Below are positions 40,730 to 50,274 of a stretch of DNA of 64,000 nt, in pieces (positions within the stretch are counted from its first letter, which is position 1; the number at the start of each line of letters is the position of its first letter). The translations under genes and the position numbers were made by a program. This DNA comes from Candidatus Anaplasma sp. TIGMIC (lineage in GTDB: Bacteria; Pseudomonadota; Alphaproteobacteria; Rickettsiales; Anaplasmataceae), in assembly GCF_028204095.1 (NCBI RefSeq), contig NZ_JAQLOH010000001.1:21459-85458 (forward strand), in the 5' to 3' direction. The notes under the pieces are model-generated. The model was not told where the DNA came from. It saw only the letters and a list, made by a program, of their open reading frames with translations, and searched no databases.

Positions 40730-41632
40730 TTACCGTGAAAGGAAGTACTCAATAATTTTCGCAGCTATCTCAATGGACAGGTCCACCTCATCGTTATGCC
40801 CTACCTTTTCATCCATATTCACGAGCAAAAACTCGGGATGCATTTGCAGCAACATATTACCACGGTCATCCTCAAGTCCTTCTATGATTCCATCATCAGC
40901 AACAGCAGAAATCGTATACCCAAGTTCATGCAACCTGGACATATTACTTTTGCTGATATTAATTCCCTCACTATGCATGTCGGGGAGGTAAAACTTCAAT
41001 GCTGCCCGGCCTTTTTCTGTGCCCTTAACCCCTGCTACAATCTCTGCAAGCTTACTTCCGGCAATGGCCTCAGCCCTCGTTAGCGACGCGCCAAGCTCCC
41101 TAGGATGCAGCACAGAAACTGAATGCGATTCAGCCATCTCAGGAGAGTTGAGTATCTGATCAATCCTCGATATTTGCACGTTCTGAGCGTGCAGTACCCC
41201 TTGCAGTCCCCCACAAATCGCCAGCAGTCTCAAATCATGGCGTCGCCGTATTATGTCTACCAACGAATTTGTCACCATCTGCCTGTGCGGTACCGGAGGC
41301 AGTGGCGGACTGGATATGTTATAGTAGTCGCCCGGAATAAATATCCTATCTACCTTGTGCTTAAGCAGCAATTTTTCAACACGATCAGTAACCGCATCTT
41401 GGCTCGCACCGTCGCCTAGCGCCTTCATTATGGCATTGTAGTCTATCATGACCACTTTCTTAGCACCAAACCTCAGCAGTAGATCTCTAACATCTACAGC
41501 TGTCCGGTACTCACCATCATAAGTAGAGCTACGTGTAGACAAAAGCCCAACTATAGCGTCTGTCCTGGCTGCATGTGCGCCAAAGGAAAAAAGTGCCATA
41601 GCGAAGACAATCTGTAACAAGACTGCTCTCAT
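40730..41632 (-). CDS. Exported class I glutamine-amidotransferase-like (peptidase C26) protein
   Basis: 300 aa from the ATG at 41632; a GTG 14 codons upstream (41674) is an alternative, and neither has a clear Shine-Dalgarno. The shorter start yields a clean signal peptide (hydrophobic run ending AHAA), so export to the periplasm is predicted. The mature part is a peptidase C26 (gamma-glutamyl-GABA hydrolase-like) fold, with the nucleophile Cys in AICGGLQG and the His-Glu pair in MHPEF near the C-terminus. Cytosolic PuuD-type enzymes lack a signal peptide, so an exported version is unusual. The substrate is unknown; a gamma-glutamyl compound is likely from the family. Confidence 0.82.
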   Translation of the reverse strand: MRAVLLQIVFAMALFSFGAHAARTDAIVGLLSTRSSTYDGEYRTAVDVRDLLLRFGAKKVVMIDYNAIMKALGDGASQDAVTDRVEKLLLKHKVDRIFIPGDYYNISSPPLPPVPHRQMVTNSLVDIIRRRHDLRLLAICGGLQGVLHAQNVQISRIDQILNSPEMAESHSVSVLHPRELGASLTRAEAIAGSKLAEIVAGVKGTEKGRAALKFYLPDMHSEGINISKSNMSRLHELGYTISAVADDGIIEGLEDDRGNMLLQMHPEFLLVNMDEKVGHNDEVDLSIEIAAKIIEYFLSR

Positions 41633-41788
41633 ATTGTTTGTCAGGACGAAAAAACTAGTATTCACTTTTCTCACACACCATAAGTATCAAAAATTGTCAG
41701 CGCTGATATCAGCACTCTTGGCCCACTAATCTTCCCTAAGCTATCAAACCCTCAGAGTAATTTACACACATTCGCCACCGTAGTAAAG

Positions 41789-42502
41789 TCATAGACAAGT
41801 GCGAAATGATCCCAGCAGCTCAAACAACGATGCCTCCGTAGGGTGCTGTGATACAAGCACGTCCTTCCAAGGGTAAACGCTCAAGGCCTTGCTGGCTCCA
41901 AGACTTATAGTGTACGCACTTACGGAACGTGTAATTTCCTCGGAGATACCTGCATTCTTCGCAAGTCTGATAAAAATTTCTGCAGTGCGTTCAGAGTAAA
42001 ACAGTATCCCAGAAATTCTCCTATTATTTATATACTCCAAACACTCAGAGCTCATTTTATCAGTAGCCACAGCCTCGTACAATACCACTTCCTCTACCGA
42101 AATGCCTACATTTCTCGCAGCTTCGCACAGATCGTGCGAGACATGAACACCCCTCGCATATAGCAGATTCGCACCCGGCATAGCGGCGCCCATGTACTGC
42201 AATATATCATCAACTCTGCCGCCTACAGTGTGTACATTGCTGAACCCAAGACTCACAGCACATTCCATGGTACTATCGCCTACAGCAATGATGCGCATGT
42301 TCCTCTCCTTTGTGGCATTGTACATGCCCCGGACGCCATGCTTACTCGTAACTATAACACCGTCGTAACTGCTAATGTCTCCAATTTCCGTTGATAGATA
42401 ATACACCCGGAACATGGGCTCTATAAAGACGCTGAACCCGAGCTTTGCCAATGCATCTTTTGATTTTATGGAGTCCTCAACAGCTCTAGTCAAAAGCAGC
42501 AT
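41789..42502 (-). CDS. hemD: Uroporphyrinogen-III synthase
   Basis: 237 aa from the ATG at 42502, which has an AAGGTG ribosome binding site 4 bases upstream; a longer in-frame start 18 codons earlier adds no conserved sequence. HemD cyclises hydroxymethylbilane to uroporphyrinogen III in haem synthesis. It is a poorly conserved family, recognised by overall pattern: N-terminal LLTRAVEDS, GVIVTSKHGV, IIAVGDST, and C-terminal ILFYSERTAEIF and YTISLGASKAL. The family has no strict catalytic motif, so the call rests on the alternating two-lobe pattern. Confidence 0.88.
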   Translation of the reverse strand: MLLLTRAVEDSIKSKDALAKLGFSVFIEPMFRVYYLSTEIGDISSYDGVIVTSKHGVRGMYNATKERNMRIIAVGDSTMECAVSLGFSNVHTVGGRVDDILQYMGAAMPGANLLYARGVHVSHDLCEAARNVGISVEEVVLYEAVATDKMSSECLEYINNRRISGILFYSERTAEIFIRLAKNAGISEEITRSVSAYTISLGASKALSVYPWKDVLVSQHPTEASLFELLGSFRTCL

Positions 42503-42658
42503 AAAACACCTTTTTTCGGGAAAACCTGCGGTTAGGCATAACAATATGGCCCGCACGATATTCTATACAACACTGATACAAAGCATAGCAACCTCTGTCA
42601 TCATGTCGTCCATACACAATACGGGACAACTGCCAAGCGTAGCTCTGTTGTTTTAACA

Positions 42659-42900
42659 GCAAATTTCTAATCTCCGTCTTAACATAGATATAACGGTTTT
42701 ACACACAGTACTGTGATAACTGTTGATGAATTCAACTTCCCTATCATTCATCATTTCATGATCTATAACGTTTCTGTCTAGTTAGGATATTCGTAAGCTG
42801 TCCAAACCTGAAAAAACCATTTCCATTATCTACAATATACATGGATTTCCTGCCCTAATGCCGTATGCATTATGCTTGTAGTATCCAGGATCGTTCGACA
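42659..42900 (-). pseudogene. Broken partial duplicate of the pepP 3' end
   Basis: These 240 bases align with the 3' end of the adjacent pepP gene (about 42985-43227) in the same orientation, with long near-identical stretches such as the run coding for YYKHNAYGIR and the one coding for FINSYHSTVCKT. At least one single-base deletion near the Met-Tyr-Val-Val-Asp codons and a compensating insertion later break the frame. It starts about 60 bases downstream of the pepP stop. A decaying relic, with more changes than the upstream 5' copy. Confidence 0.85.
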
Positions 42901-42958
42901 GAATAACGTATGCAAGTTGCTATAGCAGCAACAGTTATGATGTTAAAGGCAAGTGGAC

Positions 42959-44668
42959 TTACAGTGGCATACATACTTCCGACAGCCAACTTTTAACCTC
43001 ATCGCTCACATATGGCATAATAGTCTTACACACAGTACTGTGATAACTGTTGATAAACTCAATTTCGCTATTATTGAGCATTTCACGATTTATAACGTTT
43101 TTGTCTATTGGAACGCACGTGAGCTGTTCAAACCTGTAAAAACCATTTCCTGCATCTACAACGTACATGAGATTTTCTGTCCTAATGCCGTATGCATTAT
43201 GCTTGTAGTATCCGGGCTCGTTCGACAACACCATTCCCGGCAGAAGCTCCACATTATTGGATGCAGAAATCGCCTGAGGCCCCTCATGCACTGACAGAAA
43301 GCTGCCTACACCATGCCCTGTAGCGTGCCCATAATTTAGCTGCTCCTTCCACAAATATTGCCTCGCCAAAGCATCTAATGCTCCTCCATTAGTGCCCCGC
43401 GGAAATACAGCACTTGCAACGGCGATAAAACCTTTCAGCACCAAAGTAAAATGCCTTATCTGCTCTGCAGAAGGCTTCCCAACTGCCACCGTACGTGTTA
43501 CATCGGTGGTGCCATCGTAATATTGACCGCCTGAATCTATGAGATAAAGACCATCTCCTGCAATAACTGCATTACTACTTTGCGTTACCCTGTAGTGCAC
43601 AATGGCTCCGTTGCTATTAAATCCTGAAATGGTTTCAAAACTTTCTCCCAAAAACAGGTCTTGCTGTTGTCTGTATGACCTCATTTTCGATGCTGCTTCC
43701 ATCTCAGTAACCTTTTGATCGCACTCGAGCACACACTTCAGCCAATGCAAAAAGTTCACTATCGCCACTCCATCACGAATATGAGAGTTTTTCATTCCCT
43801 CAATCTCAGTTTCATTCTTTTGCGCTTTCAAATGGGTGCAGGGGTCATTATCCTCCACGAGTGACACTTTATCCTCAATTGAGGCGTATATTGACATAGG
43901 CACGGTCGATCCATCAACCAAGATATTGTTTAAACCCTCTAAGGTGCTTGATAGCTCCCGTAGATCGCGTATATTCACTGCATCATCGTCTATATCTGTA
44001 TTATCCACACCGTCAATAAACAGATCTACCCTTCCATCACTGTACAAAATGGCACGAGCCAAAACAGCAGGATTGTAGGCAAATGCTAAGTTGCGTATGT
44101 TCAGAAGCCATGAAATCGAGTCCACATCTGTCATTAGGATGGCTTCACAACTCCTAACCTTAGACCATACTAGATCGCGTTTCTCACTGCTTGCGATGCC
44201 TGAAAAATGCACCGGGTGGGTTACAATCTTCTGTCGTATTTCCATGGGTCTGTCCCAAAGCCTATCAAGAGTTTTACACGTCAGCATTTTCAAGTTAAAT
44301 CTCTTGAATCTTCTTACTTGGTATAGAGTAAATAATTCGCCATAATAGCCTACTAGCGCTTCCTTTTGAAGGTTCACTTCCAGCCATGATGCGACAGGTG
44401 TATCGCTTATGTCGTAGATGTCAAAGTAGGCAGGATCCACCTCCAATGCGGCCTGAATGGTATACCTGCTATCCGTGAAGAACTTACATCTACCTTCTTT
44501 ACAGATGATTACCTGAGCATGGGACCCCGTAAAGCCACACAACCACCTAATTCGCTGAAAGCACTCCCCTACATAACCGGATTGGTATTCATCAACATTT
44601 TGTATGAGCAGCACTTCTACCCCATGTTCATGCATGGTGCTTCGCAAGTCATGTAGCTTTGATTTCAT
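42959..44668 (-). CDS. pepP: Xaa-Pro aminopeptidase (M24B family)
   Basis: 569 aa, ATG start with a GAGGC ribosome binding site upstream. It releases N-terminal residues before proline and is a dinuclear metal enzyme. An N-terminal creatinase-like domain (two copies of the fold, to about residue 300) precedes the pita-bread catalytic domain. All metal ligands are visible: Asp in LIDSGGQY, Asp in DGTTDVTRT, His in GHATGHGVGSF (with HEGP following), Glu in SNEPGYY and Glu in GIRTENL. The gene is intact but flanked by two broken partial copies: its 3' end downstream in direct orientation and its 5' part upstream in inverted orientation. Confidence 0.94.
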   Translation of the reverse strand: MKSKLHDLRSTMHEHGVEVLLIQNVDEYQSGYVGECFQRIRWLCGFTGSHAQVIICKEGRCKFFTDSRYTIQAALEVDPAYFDIYDISDTPVASWLEVNLQKEALVGYYGELFTLYQVRRFKRFNLKMLTCKTLDRLWDRPMEIRQKIVTHPVHFSGIASSEKRDLVWSKVRSCEAILMTDVDSISWLLNIRNLAFAYNPAVLARAILYSDGRVDLFIDGVDNTDIDDDAVNIRDLRELSSTLEGLNNILVDGSTVPMSIYASIEDKVSLVEDNDPCTHLKAQKNETEIEGMKNSHIRDGVAIVNFLHWLKCVLECDQKVTEMEAASKMRSYRQQQDLFLGESFETISGFNSNGAIVHYRVTQSSNAVIAGDGLYLIDSGGQYYDGTTDVTRTVAVGKPSAEQIRHFTLVLKGFIAVASAVFPRGTNGGALDALARQYLWKEQLNYGHATGHGVGSFLSVHEGPQAISASNNVELLPGMVLSNEPGYYKHNAYGIRTENLMYVVDAGNGFYRFEQLTCVPIDKNVINREMLNNSEIEFINSYHSTVCKTIMPYVSDEVKSWLSEVCMPL

Positions 44669-45772
44669 ACAGTTGCCTCAGGTACAAGAATTAGAGTTTT
44701 ACAGCGAAAAAGCATAATGTAAAAGCTTCAGGAAAATGCCATAACGAACAGTTCAAACCCCTTCACATAACCATAGGATTACGAGGTACTCTTTGCACTG
44801 AATTTTCTATACAACCTGGCATGAAGAAAAGAAGGACTTACTCAGGCATGCGGAGTGCGGTGTCAAATTCATACCGACGCACAATACCGCTTTTCCGTGT
44901 ACCGACCAGAACCTTCGGTATCGAGACAAGACAGGGTGCCGTCCTTAACGGCACGTAAGGGCGCACTAAATGTCCCTGCAATTGAGCCCGTGTACTGCGA
45001 ATTGGTACAGAGCTGCAAATGACAAGACGAATCTGAGACAAATATCTGGGGCTTACCACTCCTACAACTCATGTGTACCATATCTTCCCTACAGGAAAAG
45101 ATCTAACATGACGTTTTTACTTCGTCATAGATATTTGGGAATCCTAGGGTTGGTCTAGCAAAGCAAAAGACAACAGACTCTGGGACGGGCGCTGATGGCG
45201 GGCAACTTATTGCCCAATTTGTCAAAACAGCCAAAGCGAATCTCTCTTCGGTATGGCTGCAGTATGAAACGTCGCGGGATTTTGCTGCAGTACATGCCAA
45301 ATTGTATAGGCACAAACGCAAAACCCATCTCATACGGAAATGCTATAACCATAGCTCCAGAGTGTGTTCGCCGAAGAGAAAAATCTATAATCCGGAATAT
45401 GACAAGAAATTGCATTAGAAGAAGCATACTGTGGCTCCACCTATAACTAATTACAACCACCAGGTTTTCTATCCTATATCGGGTATGTAATCTAATTGCG
45501 CATTTGGAAACTAATGGAAAATAGGCCCCTAGAGGCAATATCTAGAAAAATTTACGCAAACTTGCAGCATTAGTCACTATTTCTTATTACACGTGGCGCA
45601 CAATGAGGCACTTGATAAGTCTCACAGAGCAAATAGTACCATCAAACAAAAGTGTCATCGCTTACGGTCCGGTTACGTCCTCACACTTCTTAGGAAAGAA
45701 ACTGTAATATCGAAATACTATGCTCACATGCGGTAGTGGCCACGCTTGCGTAAAGGATGAGTGCCAATTTGT
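44669..45772. other. 1.1 kb stretch with no intact gene, possible decayed frame
   Basis: No intact gene. On the plus strand one frame reads from about 44900 to 45418 with only a few stops. The last part (45131-45418, 95 codons between stops) is fully open with protein-like composition but has no start codon. I do not recognise the product. This may be an old pseudogene; it is not similar to pepP, whose fragment begins at 45773. Confidence 0.35.
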
Positions 45773-46081
45773 ATAGGGGAGTGCTTTCAGCGAATTAGGT
45801 GGTTGTGTGGCTTTACGGGGTCCCATGCTCAGGTAATCATCTGTAAAGAAGGTAGATGTAAGTTCTTCACGGATAGCAGGTATACAATTCAAGCAGCATT
45901 GGAAGCGGATTCTGCCTACTTCGACATCTACGACATAAGCGATACATCCGTCGCATCATGGCTGGAAGTTAACCTTCAAAAGGAGGCGCTAATAGGCTAT
46001 TATGGCGAGTTATTTATTCTACACCAAGTAAGAAGATTCGAGAGATTTGATCCGAAAATACCATTGGTAGCGGGGGTTTGA
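45773..46081 (+). pseudogene. Partial inverted duplicate of the pepP 5' region
   Basis: Plus-strand frame matching PepP residues 34-127 with 85 of 94 identical positions by my count (for example GECFQRIRWLCGFTG and DIYDISDT). The copy begins abruptly at the codons for residue 34, lacks the real pepP start, and ends in unrelated codons and a stop, so it covers only part of the creatinase-like domain and cannot be an enzyme. It is opposite in orientation to intact pepP about 1.1 kb away. The reading frame is still open and the changes look conservative, so the duplication seems younger than the 3' copy, or has been kept similar by recombination. Confidence 0.88.
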
Positions 46082-46092
46082 AAATTAAGCAC

Positions 46093-46590
46093 TCAGTTTT
46101 GGTACAAAACGAGCTCATCCTTCTTCATCACAAACTGAAAATTCTTCAGGAAACTCATCCCCAATAAGGACGTCTCAAGCGGCGAGGTACTTATACTGGC
46201 CCCTACATTTCTCGCAATGAGGTTCCCGATACTAATTTCAGGAATCAAAAAGTAAGACGCCTGTATAGAGCCATTCGCTGTATGGTACGTCTTTGATGTT
46301 GTTACTGGGCGCATGTGTGCCCCAATACGCTGCGCATCTTTGTACGACAGAACAACATCGGTAGCTCCAGTATCGACTAGAAACCTTATGTTTTCTCCAT
46401 TTATAGCCGCGAGTATGTAGAAGTGCCCGTCGCTGGACTTGCGGAAGGATACACCCCGGCCATGAACAGGAGATGCAATACTAACAGCAGTAGCCCCGGT
46501 GTTTTGCAGTATTTTATGTCTAACGTCATATACAAAGGCTATGCCCACAGTGAGCCCCAGCCAGAAAACAATGTACTTAGCAGACTTCAT
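46093..46590 (-). CDS. Retropepsin-like aspartic protease (clan AA, TIGR02281 type), membrane-anchored
   Basis: 165 aa, ATG start with GGAGG about 10 bases upstream. One N-terminal membrane segment (residues 7-22) anchors a single retropepsin domain whose active site is FLVDTGATDVVLS. Like retroviral proteases it has one catalytic Asp and must dimerise. Related to Rickettsia APRc, a membrane protease linked to processing of surface proteins. It ends next to the inverted pepP fragment (11-base gap, converging). Confidence 0.88.
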   Translation of the reverse strand: MKSAKYIVFWLGLTVGIAFVYDVRHKILQNTGATAVSIASPVHGRGVSFRKSSDGHFYILAAINGENIRFLVDTGATDVVLSYKDAQRIGAHMRPVTTSKTYHTANGSIQASYFLIPEISIGNLIARNVGASISTSPLETSLLGMSFLKNFQFVMKKDELVLYQN

Positions 46591-47039
46591 TCCAGAATAC
46601 CTCCTCAGGCGTACTCACAATACCACCCAATAACTGAACAGCGCAAACCTAAATGAGAACCTATTTAAAAGTGCAAAGCGCAGAAAAGCCGCACCGAAGC
46701 CCAATAGCCATTCGAGTAAGCGTAATACTAAATCGCTGTATTACGACCCGTCCGAAGAATTTTGACGCAAAACTAAGAATGTGTCATGTAGACATCTCTT
46801 GTGCCGCGGCTATGACCGCAAAGTCTTCCTATACGATTTAAAAGCACTTGCAAACTGAGCTCGCATGCTCCCGCGCTCACAAGAGGGAACATAAACGAAA
46901 CACTAAACCAAGCGTACCCCCACAGTATTAACTTCAACTTATCAAGTGTACACACTATGAGGTGTAAACGACGTCTGCCGATAAAATCTGCATCGAATCT
47001 AATACACACAGTATATATGTTATGCTTCAGCAACACCAC
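46591..47039. other. Spacer between the exonuclease and retropepsin genes
   Basis: 449 bases on which I see no supported gene. An 88-codon minus-strand frame starting directly after the exonuclease stop has a GTG but no ribosome binding site or family motif, and is treated as chance. Confidence 0.45.
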
Positions 47040-47879
47040 TCAGGACGCTGGTAAAAACATCTTCCCTTTTGATACCCGCTCCCACTCGCTTTTGAAGCCA
47101 ATCATGTGCTCTAAACCGCTATTATCCAGGTACGTTAGCATAGATTCAACACATTCATTGTAGCAATTAGTCGTTATCCTTTCTTGATGATGCATAAGTC
47201 TTAAGTACACTAGGTAGGTGTTAATAACGTCGGTCTCGCAATAGTCGCGGATTTTTGACAACTCACCCCTGTCATACATGTCAGCAACATCTGACCCAGA
47301 CGCACCATACTTCCCTGGAAAACCTAAAACAGCGCATACTTCATGCATTTTCACTCTAGCAGAAGTCCCAAAGTCCGAAAGGCAATCTAGCAAATCACAA
47401 TGCCAATCAACGCTATATCGCTGGAAGTAGTTGTTCCACTTATCACCCGATTTGTATAAATATCCAACCTGTACTCCATGCAGCATAGCCCTATACTTTA
47501 GCACCGGAAGATCAAATGTCCTGCCGTTGAATGTTACTATCCTAGGACGAATTGAAGCAAGGTAGCTAAAGAACCCCTTCACCAAATCATATTCAGAAGA
47601 CTCAACAGTTCCTCCAGAGCGTATTTCTTGCAAAGCAAAGTATTCGTGACCACCCTCTCTCCTGATGTTTGCCCGCAAAAAACTGACCGCAACTATTTTG
47701 TGGAAAGGCTGCCGAAGAAAAGGGTTTTGACCATTTGTGATTTCTAGGTGGTAATTTACCATAGCTTCGCGCTTAGCAAATATATCCGCATCGGCGTCAA
47801 AAGAGTCGCCTAAAAGATTGTCGCAGCTATCAACATCGGGAATGGTCTCTATATCAAAGACCAACAAAGAGTCTAACAC
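47040..47879 (-). CDS. PolB-like 3'-5' exonuclease (DnaQ-like, DEDDy)
   Basis: 279 aa, GTG start at 47879 backed by a near-perfect AAGGAGGTGA ribosome binding site 6 bases upstream. Predicted 3'-5' exonuclease of the PolB-like exo2 family (Pfam DNA_pol_B_exo2). Exo motifs in order: VFDIETIP (Exo I DxE), TFNGRTFDLPVLKYRA (Exo II), and YCETDVINTYLVYLR (Exo III with Tyr and Asp). It is not fused to a polymerase. It is probably a repair or proofreading nuclease; the exact role of this family is not established. It follows era with 69 bases between them. Confidence 0.88.
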   Translation of the reverse strand: MLDSLLVFDIETIPDVDSCDNLLGDSFDADADIFAKREAMVNYHLEITNGQNPFLRQPFHKIVAVSFLRANIRREGGHEYFALQEIRSGGTVESSEYDLVKGFFSYLASIRPRIVTFNGRTFDLPVLKYRAMLHGVQVGYLYKSGDKWNNYFQRYSVDWHCDLLDCLSDFGTSARVKMHEVCAVLGFPGKYGASGSDVADMYDRGELSKIRDYCETDVINTYLVYLRLMHHQERITTNCYNECVESMLTYLDNSGLEHMIGFKSEWERVSKGKMFLPAS

Positions 47880-47948
47880 GACTTCACCTCCTTACTTACA
47901 CAGATACTAGCGCGGGGCCTCCAAACAAAACAGATACGCTTTGCTCTC

Positions 47949-48848
47949 CTAAGCATACCCCACGCACTCTTCGAGATGGTCCTGCCACAGCTTACGTACC
48001 TTCACAAACAGATAAAGATGTACTTCCTTGCCGAGAATTTGTTTAAGTTCTGCCCTTGCCACAGTGCTTATTGACTTTATAAGCTCAGCATCCTTGCCCA
48101 CAACAATCGTCTTCTGGCTTTCTTTCACCACATATATAACTTGTTTGATGATTATACCCTTGCCTCGTTCTACCACTTGTTCTGTAACCACAGATAACGA
48201 ATATGGCAACTCGTGGCGCAACGCTAAAAACAGTTTCTCCCGAGTAATTTCAGCAGAAAAAAACTCAAGCGTAGCGTCGGTACGATACCCATCAGGATAT
48301 AGCCAAGGGCCACTGCACGCTGATTTTTGCAAATATCCCAAGAGCTCCTGAACACCCAACCCATGCAAGGCAGAAATCGCAAAAACTTTATCGAATTTGT
48401 GCATGGACTGCACTTTCTCGATTATGGACCTAATACCCCTATCATCAAGGAGATCTATTTTGTTTATAATAGCAATAGCCGGAATGTTGGAATGGGCAAT
48501 CCTCCGCACAATCCGCTCAACATGGCTGCATAAATAACGCTTAGCATCCAGGACCAGCGCCACTTTGTCAGCGCCTTTTATGGACATCCATGCATTCTTG
48601 ACAATAAACTTCTCTAGCTTAGTTGTAGGAGAAAAAACACCCGGTGTATCAGTAAAAATGAGCTGAACATCACCATCGTTGCGCACCGAATTCATCCTAA
48701 CCCGTGTGGTGTGCACCTTATGGGTAACTATAGACGCCTTAAATCCCACCAACTCATTGATCAATGTGGACTTTCCAGCGTTTGTCACGCCCACCACGGC
48801 AACAAGGGAGCACCTTGTCGCTCTCGTATCTTCCCCTTCCACAATCAT
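47949..48848 (-). CDS. era: GTPase Era
   Basis: 299 aa from the ATG at 48848; a GTG 13 codons upstream is an alternative with no better ribosome binding site. Era binds the 3' end of 16S rRNA during 30S maturation. G-motifs: G1 GVTNAGKST, G3 DTPG, G4 NKID, and the G5 region ISALHG. The C-terminal KH domain contains the signature VGKDAELIKSISTVAR. G1 departs from the usual GRPNVGKST but keeps the essential GxxxxGKS pattern. It lies downstream of ffh in the same orientation, a plausible ribosome/SRP gene cluster. Confidence 0.95.
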   Translation of the reverse strand: MIVEGEDTRATRCSLVAVVGVTNAGKSTLINELVGFKASIVTHKVHTTRVRMNSVRNDGDVQLIFTDTPGVFSPTTKLEKFIVKNAWMSIKGADKVALVLDAKRYLCSHVERIVRRIAHSNIPAIAIINKIDLLDDRGIRSIIEKVQSMHKFDKVFAISALHGLGVQELLGYLQKSACSGPWLYPDGYRTDATLEFFSAEITREKLFLALRHELPYSLSVVTEQVVERGKGIIIKQVIYVVKESQKTIVVGKDAELIKSISTVARAELKQILGKEVHLYLFVKVRKLWQDHLEECVGYA

Positions 48849-48957
48849 AACCAAAATCAGAACAAAACAGCTAGCCCTGCATACCACAGGCTACTGCAGA
48901 AACTCTCTAGAAACACGCACACCCGCCTTCGGGGCTGTGACAACAGCACTGATGGGT

Positions 48958-50274
48958 CTACATACCCATCTTCATCTGACCACCAAACTTGCCTATCATG
49001 GAGTTGACCTGATTGTACTGCTTTATCAACGCGTTCACAACATCAACTTTTACTCCTGCACCTTTTGCTATCCTAAGCTTTCGCGCCCCGTTTAGTATCT
49101 TCGGATTTGCTCGTTCCTCTTTTGTCATGGAGTTTATGACCGCAATATAAATGTCAACCTTACTGTCATCCGCAATGCCAGCAACCTTACGCTTTATATC
49201 GTTACCAAAAGATGCTGGTATGAACTTCATGATATTGGCAATTCCACCCATTTTATTCAATGCTTTGAGGTGTAGCACCAGGTCATTCAGGTCGAACTCC
49301 CCACTCTTAGCCTTTGCCTGTAGGTCGTTCATAGCGTCTTTTCCAAACGCCTCAACAGCTTTCTCCACCAGAGATGCCACATCTCCCATATTCAGAATTC
49401 TACGAGCTACCCTTTCTGGGTAGAAGTCATCCAAATCTTCAGGCTTTTCACCCGTTGACATAAACTTGATAGGACAGCCTGCTACCATTTTCATGGAAAG
49501 TATTGCACCACCCCTGGCATCACCATCAGCTCGAGTGAAAATCACTCCAGTCACGCCCAGATCATCGTTGAACTTACGAACCATAACCACAGCGTCCTGC
49601 CCCATAAGCGCATCAACAACTAGTATTGTTTCCGCTGGTGACACTGCAGACTTAACAACTTTTAACTCGTCGATCATGTCCTGATCTATGTGCAGTCTAC
49701 CCGCAGTATCGAGAAGCACAACATCATATCCTCCGCTGCTAGCCTCCTTAATCGCACGCTTTGCAATGTCCAATGGCTTCTGCCCCTCTGTTATCGAAAG
49801 GCTGCTAACTCCAACATCTGCAGCCAGAATCTTGAGCTGTTCCTGCGCTGCGGGCCTATACACATCCAACGAAGCAACCAGAGGCTTCTTTGAATCTTTC
49901 TTCAACTTTAGGGCTACCTTCACGGTATTTGTGGTCTTACCAACACCTTGAAGACCAACCATCATGATAACCGCAGGCACTTTACCCTTAAGATCAAGAG
50001 CGCTCCTCTCATTGCCCAAAACTTCTATCAGGCACTCTTCAACACGCTTGATGACCATTTGTTCGGGCGACACGCCCTTAACTACGGCACCGCCGACGAC
50101 TTTGTTTTTTACATTGTCTACAAATTCGTCAACAACGCTCAGACTAACGTCGGCATCTAACAACGCCTGGGTTACATCCTCCATAACGAGATCAAAGTCC
50201 TTACTTGATATCTCCCGCTTGCCGCTTAACTTCTGCAGCGCCGAGGAAAGACCCTTGGTCAAAGAATCAAACAT
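48958..50274 (-). CDS. ffh: Signal recognition particle protein Ffh (SRP54)
   Basis: 438 aa from the ATG at 50274, giving the standard MFDSLTKGLSSALQKL N-terminus. An in-frame start seven codons upstream adds nothing conserved. N-domain helices are followed by the GTPase (GLQGVGKTT, LLDTAGRL, TRADGDARGG) and a Met-rich M-domain that binds 4.5S RNA and signal sequences, ending GGQMKMGM. TRADG replaces the common TKLDG/TKMDG at G4, but Asp is kept. The start overlaps the end of the upstream mrpD-like gene by 8 bases, so translation is probably coupled. Confidence 0.96.
   Translation of the reverse strand: MFDSLTKGLSSALQKLSGKREISSKDFDLVMEDVTQALLDADVSLSVVDEFVDNVKNKVVGGAVVKGVSPEQMVIKRVEECLIEVLGNERSALDLKGKVPAVIMMVGLQGVGKTTNTVKVALKLKKDSKKPLVASLDVYRPAAQEQLKILAADVGVSSLSITEGQKPLDIAKRAIKEASSGGYDVVLLDTAGRLHIDQDMIDELKVVKSAVSPAETILVVDALMGQDAVVMVRKFNDDLGVTGVIFTRADGDARGGAILSMKMVAGCPIKFMSTGEKPEDLDDFYPERVARRILNMGDVASLVEKAVEAFGKDAMNDLQAKAKSGEFDLNDLVLHLKALNKMGGIANIMKFIPASFGNDIKRKVAGIADDSKVDIYIAVINSMTKEERANPKILNGARKLRIAKGAGVKVDVVNALIKQYNQVNSMIGKFGGQMKMGM

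Noticed and set aside
46773..47039. 88-codon minus-strand frame directly after the exonuclease gene
   Set aside because: It starts with GTG right after the stop but lacks a ribosome binding site and recognisable motifs.
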